This document shows positions 36,058 through 44,727 of a DNA stretch of 49,534 bases, piece after piece. The translations under genes and the position numbers were made by a program. Below the pieces are notes generated by a model that searched no databases, was not told the origin of the DNA, and was given only the letters and a program-made list of their open reading frames with translations. Location: contig NZ_LMKO01000011.1 in assembly GCF_001421705.1 (NCBI RefSeq), positions 1-49,534 of the forward strand, in the 5' to 3' direction. Each line of letters opens with the position of its first letter. Position 1 is the stretch's first letter. The DNA comes from Xylophilus sp. Leaf220 (GTDB taxonomy: Bacteria; Pseudomonadota; Gammaproteobacteria; Burkholderiales; Burkholderiaceae_C).

Positions 36058-37050
36058 TCATTCCGCCGTGATGCCCTGGGCCTTGATCAGGTCGGACCAC
36101 CGCCGCGCATCGGCCGCGACGAGCTTGCCGAAGGCCTCGGGCGAACCGTGCGCCGGGGTCATGCCCTGGGTCTCGAAGGATTTCGCGACGGCCGGTTGCG
36201 CGAGCACCTCGCGCAACTCGGAATTGAGCCGGTCGACGAACGGCCGCGGCGTGCCCGCGGGCGCGAACACCCCGTACCACATGTCGACGTTGAGGTCGCC
36301 GAGCTTCAGGACGCCGAGCGGCGGCACCTCGGGCAGCAGCGGGTGCGGCATGTCCGAGCTGATCGCCAGCGCCTTGAGCTTGCCGGCCTTCACATGCTGC
36401 AGCGCGACGTGGATCGGCAGGAACATCGTGTCGATCTGCCCGCCCAGCAGGTCGTTCAACGCGGGCGCGGTTCCGCGGTAGCTGATGTGCGTCAGCGAAA
36501 TCCGGGCGCGGTTCTTCAGCAGCTCCATCGCCAGGTGGTGGGGAGTGCCCGGGCCCGGAGAGCCGTAGTTGAGCGCGCCCGGCTTGGCACGGGCGCGGTC
36601 GAGCAGGTCCTTCAGCGACTCGATCCTGGCGTTGGGGCCGGCCACCAGCACCAGCTGGCCCCAGCTGGTCTGGCTCACCGCCTGCAGGTCGGTCAGGGGG
36701 TTGAAACCCTGCTTGGGGTAGAGCGCCGTGTTCATCACCAGCGTGTTGACGCTGACCAGCAGGGTCGAGCCGTCCGGCGCGGCGCGGACCACCTCCTGGG
36801 TGCCGATGATGCCCGACGCGCCGGGCTTGTTGTCGACGAAGAACGGCCGCTTCAGCCGCTCCGACAGGGGCGCCGCGATCTGGCGGGCCACCATGTCGAT
36901 GCCGGTGCCGGGGGTGAACGGCACGACCAGGCGCACCGGCACCTCGCCCGCGCCCTGGGCTCTCGCGAAGGGCGCGACCGTCGCGGCGAGCCCGCCCAGC
37001 AGCAGCCGCCGGCGATGGACGCAGGAGCACGACCCGTTGGAATTCTTCAT
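36058..37050 (-). CDS. Bug-family periplasmic solute-binding receptor (module B)
   Basis: The ATG at 37048-37050 gives 330 residues. The signal is Tat-like (HRRRLLLGGLAATVAPFARA, about residues 12-31). Bug motifs: VRLVVPFTPGTGIDMVARQI (about 38-57), FFVDNKPGASGIIGT, LNYGSPGPGTPHHL, GGQIDTMFLPIHVA. It is the first gene of the operon with the flavin hydroxylase, and divergent from a LysR gene. No transport membrane subunits are nearby. Confidence 0.9.
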   Translation of the reverse strand: MKNSNGSCSCVHRRRLLLGGLAATVAPFARAQGAGEVPVRLVVPFTPGTGIDMVARQIAAPLSERLKRPFFVDNKPGASGIIGTQEVVRAAPDGSTLLVSVNTLVMNTALYPKQGFNPLTDLQAVSQTSWGQLVLVAGPNARIESLKDLLDRARAKPGALNYGSPGPGTPHHLAMELLKNRARISLTHISYRGTAPALNDLLGGQIDTMFLPIHVALQHVKAGKLKALAISSDMPHPLLPEVPPLGVLKLGDLNVDMWYGVFAPAGTPRPFVDRLNSELREVLAQPAVAKSFETQGMTPAHGSPEAFGKLVAADARRWSDLIKAQGITAE

Positions 37051-37080
37051 GGATGTTTGTCTCTCTGGAAGTTGATGGAC

Positions 37081-37119
37081 AATTACAGCGGCATCTCCGG
37101 CATCGAACAAACGGTAATT
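37081..37119. promoter_or_regulatory. Inverted repeat in the module B divergent gap
   Basis: AATTAC (37081-37086) and GTAATT (37114-37119) are exact reverse complements 27 bases apart, and cggcatc is repeated between them (37089-37095, 37100-37106). The gap separates the Bug gene from the LysR gene, so regulator binding is plausible. Confidence 0.35.
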
Positions 37120-37123
37120 TTTG

Positions 37124-38047
37124 ATGAATTCGTCACAGAAACTGATGAATATCGGCAGCCGCCAGCTCCAGGCATTTCTCGAGATCACCCGCCTGCAGAG
37201 CTTCGCCAAGGCGGCAGAGCAGGTGAGCCTGTCGCCCTCGGGCATGAGCATGCTGGTCAAGGAGCTGGAGGACCAGGTGGGCGCGCGCCTGTTCGACCGC
37301 ACCACCCGCTCGCTCGCATTGACCGACGCAGGCCGGCGGCTGCAGCCGGTGGCCGAGCGGGTGATCGGCGAGCTGCGCTCGCTGGGCGCGGTGATCGACG
37401 GGAGCGAATCGGCGGTGCGGTCTCGCCTGTCGGTCGCGGCCACGCCCATGGTGTCGGCCAGCCTGCTGCCCGACGTGGTGCGCGGCTTCGGCACCACCCA
37501 TCCCGGCGTGCAGGTCCACCTGGCCGATGTCGAGGTGGAAACCGTGCGCAAGGCGGTGTTGCAGGGCGACGCCGACATCGGCCTGGGCTTCTTCGTCAAG
37601 CCGGCCGTGGGCATGTCGCGCCAGCCGCTCTGCCGGTTCAGGCTCATGCACATCGGGCCGCCGAACGCGTCGAGCGGCGGCCTCGGCAAGAGCCAGACCT
37701 GGAAGAGCCTCGAAGGCCTGGCGCTGCTGAGCCTGCCGTCGGGCAACCCGATCCAGGTGCTGATCGAAAAGCAGCTGGCCCGCATCGGTTGCCTGCCGGA
37801 AGAGCGGCTGCGGATGAACCTGATGGGCACCATCATCGGCATGGTGCGGGCGGGGCTGGGCCACGCGGTCATGCCCTCCTTCGCGATGGAGGAATGCCTG
37901 CGCCAGGGCCTGTCGGTGGCGATGCTGCGCGAACCGGTGGCGCACCTCGACCTGTACCTGGTGGCGCGCTCCGGCACCCGACCGAAAGCGGCCGCGCGGG
38001 CGTTCGCCGAATCGCTGAAGCTGGCCGCCGCGCGCCTGCCGGGCTAG
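37124..38047 (+). CDS. LysR-family regulator (module B)
   Basis: The ATG at 37124 gives 307 residues; a TTG just upstream and an ATG at 37145 (MNIGSRQLQAFLEI) are alternatives, the latter closest to the usual LysR start. The winged helix-turn-helix (about residues 8-67) contains SLSPSGMSMLVKELEDQVGA. The effector domain starts near 98 (RLSVAATPMVSASLLPDVV). It is divergent from the Bug-hydroxylase operon and convergent with the tartrate dehydratase gene, ending 4 bases before that gene's stop. Confidence 0.88.
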   Translation: MNSSQKLMNIGSRQLQAFLEITRLQSFAKAAEQVSLSPSGMSMLVKELEDQVGARLFDRTTRSLALTDAGRRLQPVAERVIGELRSLGAVIDGSESAVRSRLSVAATPMVSASLLPDVVRGFGTTHPGVQVHLADVEVETVRKAVLQGDADIGLGFFVKPAVGMSRQPLCRFRLMHIGPPNASSGGLGKSQTWKSLEGLALLSLPSGNPIQVLIEKQLARIGCLPEERLRMNLMGTIIGMVRAGLGHAVMPSFAMEECLRQGLSVAMLREPVAHLDLYLVARSGTRPKAAARAFAESLKLAAARLPG

Positions 38048-38051
38048 CGGC

Positions 38052-39215
38052 TCAGGCCAGTTCGCGCATCGCGGCGATCAGGTCGGCCTTGCCCTCGAAG
38101 CCGATGCCCGGCAGCGGCGGCAGCGTGACGTAGCCGTCCTGCACGGCCACCCCGTCGGGGAAGCCGCCGTAGGGCTGGAACAGGTCGGGGTAGCTCTCGT
38201 TGCCGCCCAGGCCCAGGCCGGCGGCGATCGCCAGCGACATCTGGTGGCCGCCGTGCGGGATGCAGCGGCTCGGCGACCAGCCGTGTTCCTTCAGCATGTC
38301 GAGGGTGCGCAGGTACTCGACCAGGCCATAGCTGAGCGCGCAGTCGAACTGCAGCCAGTCGCGGTCCTTGTGCATGCCGCCGTGGCGGATCAGGTTGCGG
38401 GCGTCCTGCATCGAGAACAGGTTCTCGCCGGTGGCCATCGGGCCCTGGTACACCTCGCCCAGCTTCGCCTGCAGCTCGTAGTCGAGCGGGTCGCCCGCCT
38501 CCTCGTACCAGAACAGCGGGTACTGGGCGAGGGCCCGGCCGTACTCGACCGCGGTCTTCAGATCGAAGCGGCCGTTGGCATCGACCGCCAGCTGCTGGCC
38601 CGGGCCGAGGATCTTCAGCACCGACTCGATCCGCTCGCAGTCCTCGGCCAGCGAGGCGCCGCCGATCTTCATCTTCACCACCGAGTAGCCGCGCGCCAGA
38701 TAACTCTCCATCTCCTTTTTCAAGCCGTCGAGGCCCTTGCCGGGGTAGTAGTAGCCGCCGGCGGCGTAGACGAAGACGCGCGGGTTCGGCGTGCCGGTGC
38801 CGTAGCGCTCGGCCAGCAGTTGGTAGAGCGGCTTGCCGGCGATCTTGGCGGTCGCGTCCCAGATGGCCATGTCGATGGTGCCGACCGCGACCGAGCGCTC
38901 GCCGTGGCCGCCCGGCTTCTCGTTGATCATCATCCGCGACCAGACCTTGTGCGGGTCGAGGTTCTCGCCGGTCTCGTCGAGCAGCGAGGGCGTGTCGGCG
39001 TCCGCCAGCCGCGGCAGGAAGCGCTCGCGGATCAGGCCGCCCTGGCCGTAGCGGCCGTTGGAGTTGAAGCCGTAGCCGACGACCGGCCGGCCGTCGCGGA
39101 TCACGTCGGTGACGACGGCCACCAGGCTCAGCGTCATCTTCGAGAAATCGATATAGGCGTTGCGGATGTCCGATTTGATCGGGCGGGTGGACTCGCGGAT
39201 GTCGACGATCTTCAT
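38052..39215 (-). CDS. tarD: D(-)-tartrate dehydratase (enolase superfamily)
   Basis: This 387-residue protein is strikingly close, from memory, to the characterised D-tartrate dehydratase of Bradyrhizobium japonicum, sharing IRNAYIDFSKMT, YGFNSNGRYGQGGLIRERF and NESYPDLFQPYGGFPDGV. The enzyme removes water from D-tartrate to give oxaloacetate. Catalytic features are in place: the KMK base Lys183, metal ligands in AVDANG, WYEEAGDP and ATGENL, and the general acid/base His321 in CIPHGGHQMS; each is one position lower than in the B. japonicum enzyme (Lys184, His322). It ends module C, 45 bases after the SDR gene. Confidence 0.93.
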   Translation of the reverse strand: MKIVDIRESTRPIKSDIRNAYIDFSKMTLSLVAVVTDVIRDGRPVVGYGFNSNGRYGQGGLIRERFLPRLADADTPSLLDETGENLDPHKVWSRMMINEKPGGHGERSVAVGTIDMAIWDATAKIAGKPLYQLLAERYGTGTPNPRVFVYAAGGYYYPGKGLDGLKKEMESYLARGYSVVKMKIGGASLAEDCERIESVLKILGPGQQLAVDANGRFDLKTAVEYGRALAQYPLFWYEEAGDPLDYELQAKLGEVYQGPMATGENLFSMQDARNLIRHGGMHKDRDWLQFDCALSYGLVEYLRTLDMLKEHGWSPSRCIPHGGHQMSLAIAAGLGLGGNESYPDLFQPYGGFPDGVAVQDGYVTLPPLPGIGFEGKADLIAAMRELA

Positions 39216-39260
39216 GGTCTTGGCGTGCTTTCTCTGCGGTAAAAAAACGAATGGCTGGCG

Positions 39261-39959
39261 CTAGCGGGGCAGTGACGATCCGCCGCAGACGGCGATGTCC
39301 TGACCGGTGATGGCCGCGGCGATGGGCGACAGCAGGTAGCCGACCAGCCCCGCGATCTCGGCGGGCGCGATCAGCCGGCCGATCGGGGGCAGGCGCGGTG
39401 CGCTGGCGGCGCGCGACGGGTCCTGCAGCATCGCGGTGGCGGTGGCCGCGGGCGAGACGACGTTCACCGTCACCCCACGGTCCGCCACCTCGGCCGCCCA
39501 GCTGCGCGCCAGCGCGACCAGGGCCGCCTTGGTCGCCGCGTACTGGCCGCGGCCCGGCATGCCCTGCGCCACCCGGCTGCCGACGAACACCACCCGGCCG
39601 CTGCCGCGTGCGGCCATGCCGGGCACCAGCGCATCGGCCAGGCGGGTGGCCGCATCGACATGCAGCCGCCACATCAGCTCGCCGCCCGCCAGGTCCAGCT
39701 GGCCGAGCGGCCCGACGCGCAACACGCCCGCGGCATGCACCAGTGCATCCGGCACGCCCAGGCTGGCGGCTGCCCGGGCGATCTCGTCGCCCTGCGCCAG
39801 GTCGACCTGCACGTGCGAGAAATCCGCACGCACGATGCCCGGGGCCGACACGTCGAGCCCGCTGACCCGCCAGCCCGTGGCCAACAGCGATTCGGCGATC
39901 GCGCGGCCGATGCCCGAACTGCTGCCGGTGACGACGGCGTGCAAGGCGTCACTCGACAC
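39261..39959 (-). CDS. Short-chain dehydrogenase/reductase (module C)
   Basis: A GTG at 39957-39959 gives 232 residues, overlapping the end of the Bug gene by 11 bases. The cofactor-binding motif is VTGSSSGIGRAIAES (about residues 10-24), NNAG is replaced by VHAAGV (about 74-79), and the catalytic site is YAATK (about 143-147) with a preceding Ser in FVGSRVAQG. It is a classical NAD(P)-dependent SDR acting on a hydroxyl or keto group. In this operon it could oxidise a hydroxy acid before or after dehydration, but the substrate is unknown. Confidence 0.87.
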   Translation of the reverse strand: MSSDALHAVVTGSSSGIGRAIAESLLATGWRVSGLDVSAPGIVRADFSHVQVDLAQGDEIARAAASLGVPDALVHAAGVLRVGPLGQLDLAGGELMWRLHVDAATRLADALVPGMAARGSGRVVFVGSRVAQGMPGRGQYAATKAALVALARSWAAEVADRGVTVNVVSPAATATAMLQDPSRAASAPRLPPIGRLIAPAEIAGLVGYLLSPIAAAITGQDIAVCGGSSLPR

Positions 39960-40914
39960 GGATATTGCCCTCGGTGACGATCTTCTGGCTGCGCACCATG
40001 TCGTCGTGCTGGAACTTCTCGAAGTCCTTCACGCTGCCGGGCGTGAGCAGCAGGCCCTGCTCCTGCAGCTTGTCCTTCATGTCGGTGGCCAGGGCCTTGT
40101 TGACCTCGGCATTGAGCCGGGCGGTGATCTCGGCCGGCAGCCTGGCGGGGCCCCACAGGCCGTACCAGCTGTAGGCCTCGTAGCCTGGGATGGTCTCGCC
40201 GACGGTGGGCACGTCGGGCAGGTTGGGCGCGCGGTTGGCCGAGGTGACGGCGACCACCCGCAGCATGCCGCTCTTGTGGTACTGGAGCGATCCCAGGATC
40301 GGGTCGACGAAGCCGTCGATCTGGCCGCCGATCAGGTCCTGGAACGCGGGCGCGGTGCCCTTGTACGAGACGATCAGGTAGTCGAGGTTGCCGGCGCGCT
40401 TCAGCATCTCGGTGGCCAGGTGGCCGGCCGAACCCACCGAGCCGACCGCGAAATTCATCTTGCCCGGATTGGCCTTGGCATAGGCCAGCAGCGACTTGAT
40501 GTCGGTCACCGGCAGGTTCTTGTTGATCGCGACCGACAGCGGCGCCTTGGCGACCAGGGCCACCGGGGTGAAGTCCTTCACCACGCCGTAGGGGACCGAT
40601 TTCATCGTCATCGGCGCCGTCGTGAAGGTGGAGGCGTTGAAGAGCAGCGTGTAGCCGTCGGCCGGCGACTTGGCGACGATGTCGGCGCCGATGATGCCGT
40701 TGCCGCCGGGCTTGTTCTCGATGACGAAGCTCTGGCCGGTCTGCTCGCCCAGCTTCTGCGCGAGCTGCCGGCCGACGGTGTCGAGCGTGCCGCCGGGCGG
40801 GAACGGGATCACCACCCGCACCGGCTTGGAGGGGTAGGCCTGGGCGAAGGCGGCGCCGGCGGCGGCCAAAGCGAGTGCGGCTGCGGCAGCTCTGACGAAA
40901 GTCTTGCGTTGCAT
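39949..40914 (-). CDS. Bug-family periplasmic solute-binding receptor (module C)
   Basis: The ATG at 40912-40914 follows an AGGAG site, giving 321 residues. A Sec signal covers MQRKTFVRAAAAALALAAAG to the AFA near residue 24. Bug motifs include VRVVIPFPPGGTLDTVGRQL (about 33-52), FVIENKPGGNGIIGADIV, MNFAVGSVGSAGHLATEM and GGQIDGFVDPILGS. It lies between the DapA-like and SDR genes in module C, so the ligand is probably a sugar acid or tartrate-like dicarboxylate. No TctAB genes are present. Confidence 0.91.
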   Translation of the reverse strand: MQRKTFVRAAAAALALAAAGAAFAQAYPSKPVRVVIPFPPGGTLDTVGRQLAQKLGEQTGQSFVIENKPGGNGIIGADIVAKSPADGYTLLFNASTFTTAPMTMKSVPYGVVKDFTPVALVAKAPLSVAINKNLPVTDIKSLLAYAKANPGKMNFAVGSVGSAGHLATEMLKRAGNLDYLIVSYKGTAPAFQDLIGGQIDGFVDPILGSLQYHKSGMLRVVAVTSANRAPNLPDVPTVGETIPGYEAYSWYGLWGPARLPAEITARLNAEVNKALATDMKDKLQEQGLLLTPGSVKDFEKFQHDDMVRSQKIVTEGNIRVE

Positions 40915-41024
40915 GCGGTGTCTCCTGTTTTTATCGATGTCGATGCGCTGCGGCCGGAAGGCCCAGAGCCCGCGGCATGCGTCGCCGCCTGCCGCACGGG
41001 GGCCGGCCGCGGCCGGCCGTGGAT

Positions 41025-41963
41025 TCAGCGCTTGAGCAAGCCGGCCTGCTCCACGGCGGCGCGCAGGGCCGCCACCTCCTGCGCGTTGGGCGCTTCGGTA
41101 GGAGGCCGCACCGTGGCGTCGTCGATCACGCCCGCCAGGTACATGCCGCCCTTCATCCGGGCATGGGCCTCGCCGGTGGGCTCGCCGCCGCCGTAGACCG
41201 CGTCCTTCAGCGGCGTGATGACCGCCTGCACCTCCATCGCCTTCTTGAGGTCGCCGGCCTTCACCGCGTTCCACAGGTCGATGATCAGCTGCGGGATGAA
41301 GGTGGCGAAGCCGACCAGCGCGCCGTCGACGCCCTGCACCATCGAGGCCAGCAGGTACTCGTCGTGGCAGGTGAGGATGGCCTTGGAGGCGTCTGCCTCG
41401 CGGATCGCCTGGATGTCGCGGGCGTACTTGTTCATGTCGCGCTGGCCGACCTTGAAGGCCTGCAGGTACGGCAGCCTGGCCAACTCGGCCAGCAGCTGCG
41501 ACGAGTAGGAGGCGCGGGTCCAGGCGGGGTAGACGTGGCAGACCAGGTCGAGGTCGGGCGCGGCCTTGTGGATCGCGTCGAAGTACTGCAATGCGTGGCC
41601 CGGCGTGAAGCCGAAGCGCAGCCAGTGGTGCGGCGGCATCACGTCGAGCGCCACCGCGCCGGCGGCCTTGGCCAGGCGGGCGTGCTCGGCGGCCTCGGCC
41701 AGGCCTTCGCAGACGATCGACGAGATCACCGGGCAGCGGCCCTTCAGTTCGTCGGCGACGATGCGGGTCACCTCGGCCCGCTCGGTGGGGGTGAGCGAGA
41801 ACACCTCGCCGGTGTGGCCGTTGGTCATGATGGCGACCACGCCGTCGTGGCCCGCCAGCCACGAGGCGAGCTTGCGCAGCGCGGGCTCGTCGATCCGGTG
41901 GTCGGGGGTGAAGGGGCAGGAAATCGCCGGGATGATCCCGCGATAATTCGCGATGGCTGGCAT
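41025..41963 (-). CDS. DapA/NanA-family lyase or aldolase (module C)
   Basis: The ATG at 41961-41963 follows a GGAG site, giving 312 residues. It has the TIM-barrel family pattern: GIIPAISCPFTPDHRID (about residues 9-25), the substrate-carboxylate motif TNGHTGEVF (about 47-55, equivalent to GTTGE), the catalytic Tyr region VCHVYPAWT (about 140-148), and the Schiff-base Lys in FKVGQRD (about 169-175). Members include dihydrodipicolinate synthase, sialate lyase and sugar-acid aldolases/dehydratases. Operon context favours sugar-acid or tartrate-type metabolism rather than lysine synthesis. It is the first gene of module C and divergent from a LysR gene. Confidence 0.88.
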   Translation of the reverse strand: MPAIANYRGIIPAISCPFTPDHRIDEPALRKLASWLAGHDGVVAIMTNGHTGEVFSLTPTERAEVTRIVADELKGRCPVISSIVCEGLAEAAEHARLAKAAGAVALDVMPPHHWLRFGFTPGHALQYFDAIHKAAPDLDLVCHVYPAWTRASYSSQLLAELARLPYLQAFKVGQRDMNKYARDIQAIREADASKAILTCHDEYLLASMVQGVDGALVGFATFIPQLIIDLWNAVKAGDLKKAMEVQAVITPLKDAVYGGGEPTGEAHARMKGGMYLAGVIDDATVRPPTEAPNAQEVAALRAAVEQAGLLKR

Positions 41964-42074
41964 GCTGTGTCTCCGGTGTGCAAGGGCTGCTGGGTGTGCA
42001 GGCCGCATGATTGCTCCGCCGGCCGCGCCGGTCCAATACCCGAATCGCATACATCTATCGCAGAGCACCCACGC

Positions 42075-43016
42075 ATGGGCCCCGGCAACCGACCGCTCGA
42101 CCTGGAATGGCTCGAGGACTTCCTGGCGCTGGCCGACAGCGGCAGCTTCTCGCGCGCGGCCGAGGCCCGCTCGATCGCCCAGCCGGCCTTCAGCCGCCAC
42201 ATCCGCGCGCTGGAGGACTGGGTAGGCGTGGAGCTGTTCGACCGCAGCGCCCATCCGGCCGCCCTGACCGCCGCCGGCCAGCGCTTCCTGCCGCTGCTCG
42301 AAGACGTGCTGGCCGGGCTGGAAGCGGCCCGCATCAAGGCCCGCGCCGCGCACGACATCGCCGCGGCCAGCCTGCGCTTCGCCGCCACCCATGTGCTGTC
42401 GCTCACCTTCTTTCCGCGCTGGCTGGGCGGTGTCGAGGCGGCGCTGCAGGTCGGCCCGATCCAGATGGTGTCGGACAGCTCCCAGGCCTGCGAGGACCTG
42501 GTGCTGCAGCGCCGGGTGCAGTTCCTGCTGTGCCACGGCCACCCCGACGCGCCGGGCCGGCTGGACGAGGCGCAGTACCCGGTGGTGCGCCTGGCAGACG
42601 ACCTGCTGCTGCCGGTGAGCGCAGCGGAAGCCGGCGGGCGGCCGCGCCATGCCATCGGCAGTGCCGGGGCTCCGCCGCCGGTGCTGGCCTACAGCGAGGC
42701 CAGCGGCCTGGGCCGCATCATGCGGGCCCGGATGCGCGGCGCGCTCGGCGATGCGCCCTCGCCCACCCTGCCCGAGGCCGCGGTCGTCTTCACCGCCCAC
42801 CATGCGGTGCTACTGAAGACGATGGCGCTGGAGGGCCGGGGGATCGCCTGGCTGCCGCGCAGCCTGGTCGCGGAAGACCTGGCCCGCGGCAGTCTGGTCG
42901 ACGCGGGCGGCGCGCAGTGGCAGCTGCCGATCGAGATACGGCTCTACCGCCAGCGCGCCGAGATGGCGCCGGTGGCCGAAGCGCTCTGGACGCTGGCGAC
43001 GACGGCCGGGGCCTGA
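42075..43016 (+). CDS. LysR-family regulator (module C)
   Basis: The ATG at 42075 gives 313 residues. The DNA-binding domain (about residues 8-67) has LEWLEDFLALADSGSFSRAA and SIAQPAFSRHIRALEDWVG; this LEWLEDF...SFSRAAE form is typical of a subgroup that includes regulators of sugar-acid and amino-acid genes. The effector domain begins near 95 (SLRFAATHVLSLTFFPRWL). It is divergent from the DapA-like gene across a 111-base gap and is expected to control module C. Confidence 0.88.
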   Translation: MGPGNRPLDLEWLEDFLALADSGSFSRAAEARSIAQPAFSRHIRALEDWVGVELFDRSAHPAALTAAGQRFLPLLEDVLAGLEAARIKARAAHDIAAASLRFAATHVLSLTFFPRWLGGVEAALQVGPIQMVSDSSQACEDLVLQRRVQFLLCHGHPDAPGRLDEAQYPVVRLADDLLLPVSAAEAGGRPRHAIGSAGAPPPVLAYSEASGLGRIMRARMRGALGDAPSPTLPEAAVVFTAHHAVLLKTMALEGRGIAWLPRSLVAEDLARGSLVDAGGAQWQLPIEIRLYRQRAEMAPVAEALWTLATTAGA

Positions 43017-43044
43017 GCGCAGGCCGCCGCAGCGCGGACCCTCG

Positions 43045-44286
43045 TCAGCCGACCTCGCGCCCGTCCTCGGCCGCCCGCGCCAGCAGGCCCTCGGTCGCCG
43101 TTCGCGGCAGCAGGGCCCGGAAGCAGGTGCCCCGCGCGGCCGAGGAGGTCACCTCCAGCGTGCCGCCGTGCGCCCGCGCGATCTGCTCGCAGAGATAGAG
43201 CCCCATGCCCACGCCGCCGCCGGGCGGGGTGGCGGTCGGCCGCCAGTAGGGCTCGAAGAGATGGGGCATGTCGAGCGCGGGGATCGGCCGCCCGCCGTTA
43301 CCCACCTCGATATGCAGCATGTCGGCATCGGTGTGCACGTCGACCCGGATCGGCTGCTCTGCGGCACCGTAGCGCAGGGCGTTGTCCAGCAGTTTCGACA
43401 GCATCTGCTGCACCCGCAGCGGATCGCAGCGCACCGGGCCCAGCAGGCCGATGCGGTCTTCGATGTCGCGCTCGGGGAAGCTGGCGCGCCGTTCGGCCAC
43501 CAGGTCGCGCAGGCTGTCGGCCAGGAAGGAATCGATCCGCACGTCGAGCTGGATGCCCGAGCCCAGCCGGCCCTGCGCGAAATCCATCATGTCCTCGATC
43601 ATCCGCAGCATGCGCTGCACGCTCACGTCGAGCCGGTCGCCCATCTTCACCAGCACCGGATCCGCAGTGCGCAGCCGCAGCAACTCGGCCATCATGGCGA
43701 TGGTGCTCAACGGATTGCGCAGGTCGTGGCCCAGCACCGCGATGAACTGCTCGCGCAGCTCGGCCAGCGCCTGCTCGCGTTTCAGGGCCGAAGCGGTCTG
43801 TGTCTGCACACGCTCGCTCTGCAGCTGGGCCGCGATCAGTTCGGCGAAGGCCATCACGATGCCGACGGTCTGGGCCCCCGGTACCGTGGCCGGCTGCCGG
43901 TCGATCGCGCAGAGGTTTCCGAAATACTCGCCGCTGGGCAGCACGATCGGCACCGAGATGTAGCGCTCGATGCCGAAGGTCTGCAGGCCGGCGTGTGCGC
44001 AGTACCGCGGATCGCGGCTCGCATGGTCGATGACCACCGGCCGGCGGGCGACGCGCGCCTCGTGGCACAGCGTCGCCGCGGCGGGGAACTGCTGGCCCAC
44101 GCACACTCCGAGCGCGCCGCGGTCTTCCACCGCGCAGGCCGTCCAGTGGCTGTCGGTGAGCCGCGCGATGGCGGCGAATTCCATTCCCGTGGACTGGCAG
44201 ACGATCTTCAGGAGCGACGGGACCGCGCTGATCCGGCCGATGGCGGCGATGTCGCGTGCGATCGCCTCTGCGCTGTCGTCTTGCAT
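43045..44286 (-). CDS. GAF-domain sensor histidine kinase
   Basis: The ATG at 44284-44286 gives 413 residues; a GTG nine codons upstream is an alternative. There are no membrane helices. A GAF domain (about residues 20-155) contains IERYISVPIVLPSGEYFGNL. The dimerisation and phosphoacceptor helix has His187 in LGHDLRNPLSTIAMMAEL. The ATPase domain carries LSKLLDNALRYG (N box), EVGNGGRPIPA (G1, with Asn in the usual Asp position) and GGGVGMGLYLCEQIARAHGG (G2). No response regulator is encoded nearby, so the partner is elsewhere. The signal is unknown; GAF domains of this type are often light, redox or small-ligand sensors. Confidence 0.9.
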   Translation of the reverse strand: MQDDSAEAIARDIAAIGRISAVPSLLKIVCQSTGMEFAAIARLTDSHWTACAVEDRGALGVCVGQQFPAAATLCHEARVARRPVVIDHASRDPRYCAHAGLQTFGIERYISVPIVLPSGEYFGNLCAIDRQPATVPGAQTVGIVMAFAELIAAQLQSERVQTQTASALKREQALAELREQFIAVLGHDLRNPLSTIAMMAELLRLRTADPVLVKMGDRLDVSVQRMLRMIEDMMDFAQGRLGSGIQLDVRIDSFLADSLRDLVAERRASFPERDIEDRIGLLGPVRCDPLRVQQMLSKLLDNALRYGAAEQPIRVDVHTDADMLHIEVGNGGRPIPALDMPHLFEPYWRPTATPPGGGVGMGLYLCEQIARAHGGTLEVTSSAARGTCFRALLPRTATEGLLARAAEDGREVG

Positions 44287-44415
44287 GGTGAGGGGCCGAT
44301 AGGTGTCGGCCACCGCACACCCGATGCGCCTATGACCCGACGTTGAACATCAAGAAACACATTATTACTCGGTTTACAGCTGGAATCGAATGTGTCGACA
44401 TCCGCAAAGCCGCTC

Positions 44416-44634
44416 TCAGTAATGGGGCGGCAATTCGTCGCGCAGGTTGGTGGCGGCGCCGGTGCCGCCGTCGGGCGTCTGTTGCTGCAGGTGCTGCACC
44501 TGCAGCAGCAGGCGGTCGATCTGTTGCTGCTGGCGGTAGACGACGAGGTTCAGTTCGTCCACCAAATCTTCGGCGAAGCTCGCCTTCATCTCCAGGGCGT
44601 CGAGGCGGCCCGCCATGTCGTGCAGTTGTTCCAT
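44416..44634 (-). CDS. slyX: SlyX family protein
   Basis: The ATG at 44632-44634 gives 72 residues, the usual SlyX length; an ATG 11 codons upstream is also in frame. The protein is a single coiled coil (RLDALEMKASFAEDLVDELN, then QQQQIDRLLLQVQHLQQQ) ending in the SlyX tail motif LRDELPPHY. The function of SlyX is unknown. It is divergent from the small gene at 44728. The ~130 bases between it and the kinase start are unusually AT-rich and contain no gene. Confidence 0.85.
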   Translation of the reverse strand: MEQLHDMAGRLDALEMKASFAEDLVDELNLVVYRQQQQIDRLLLQVQHLQQQTPDGGTGAATNLRDELPPHY

Positions 44635-44727
44635 GCGGCTATTGGACCGCAGTTTCCATGCGCCCAAGGACGCCCCGCCGGTGGAGGGGGCGATGGTCTA
44701 ATCCGCCTTTCCGCCCCCGAAAGCCGC

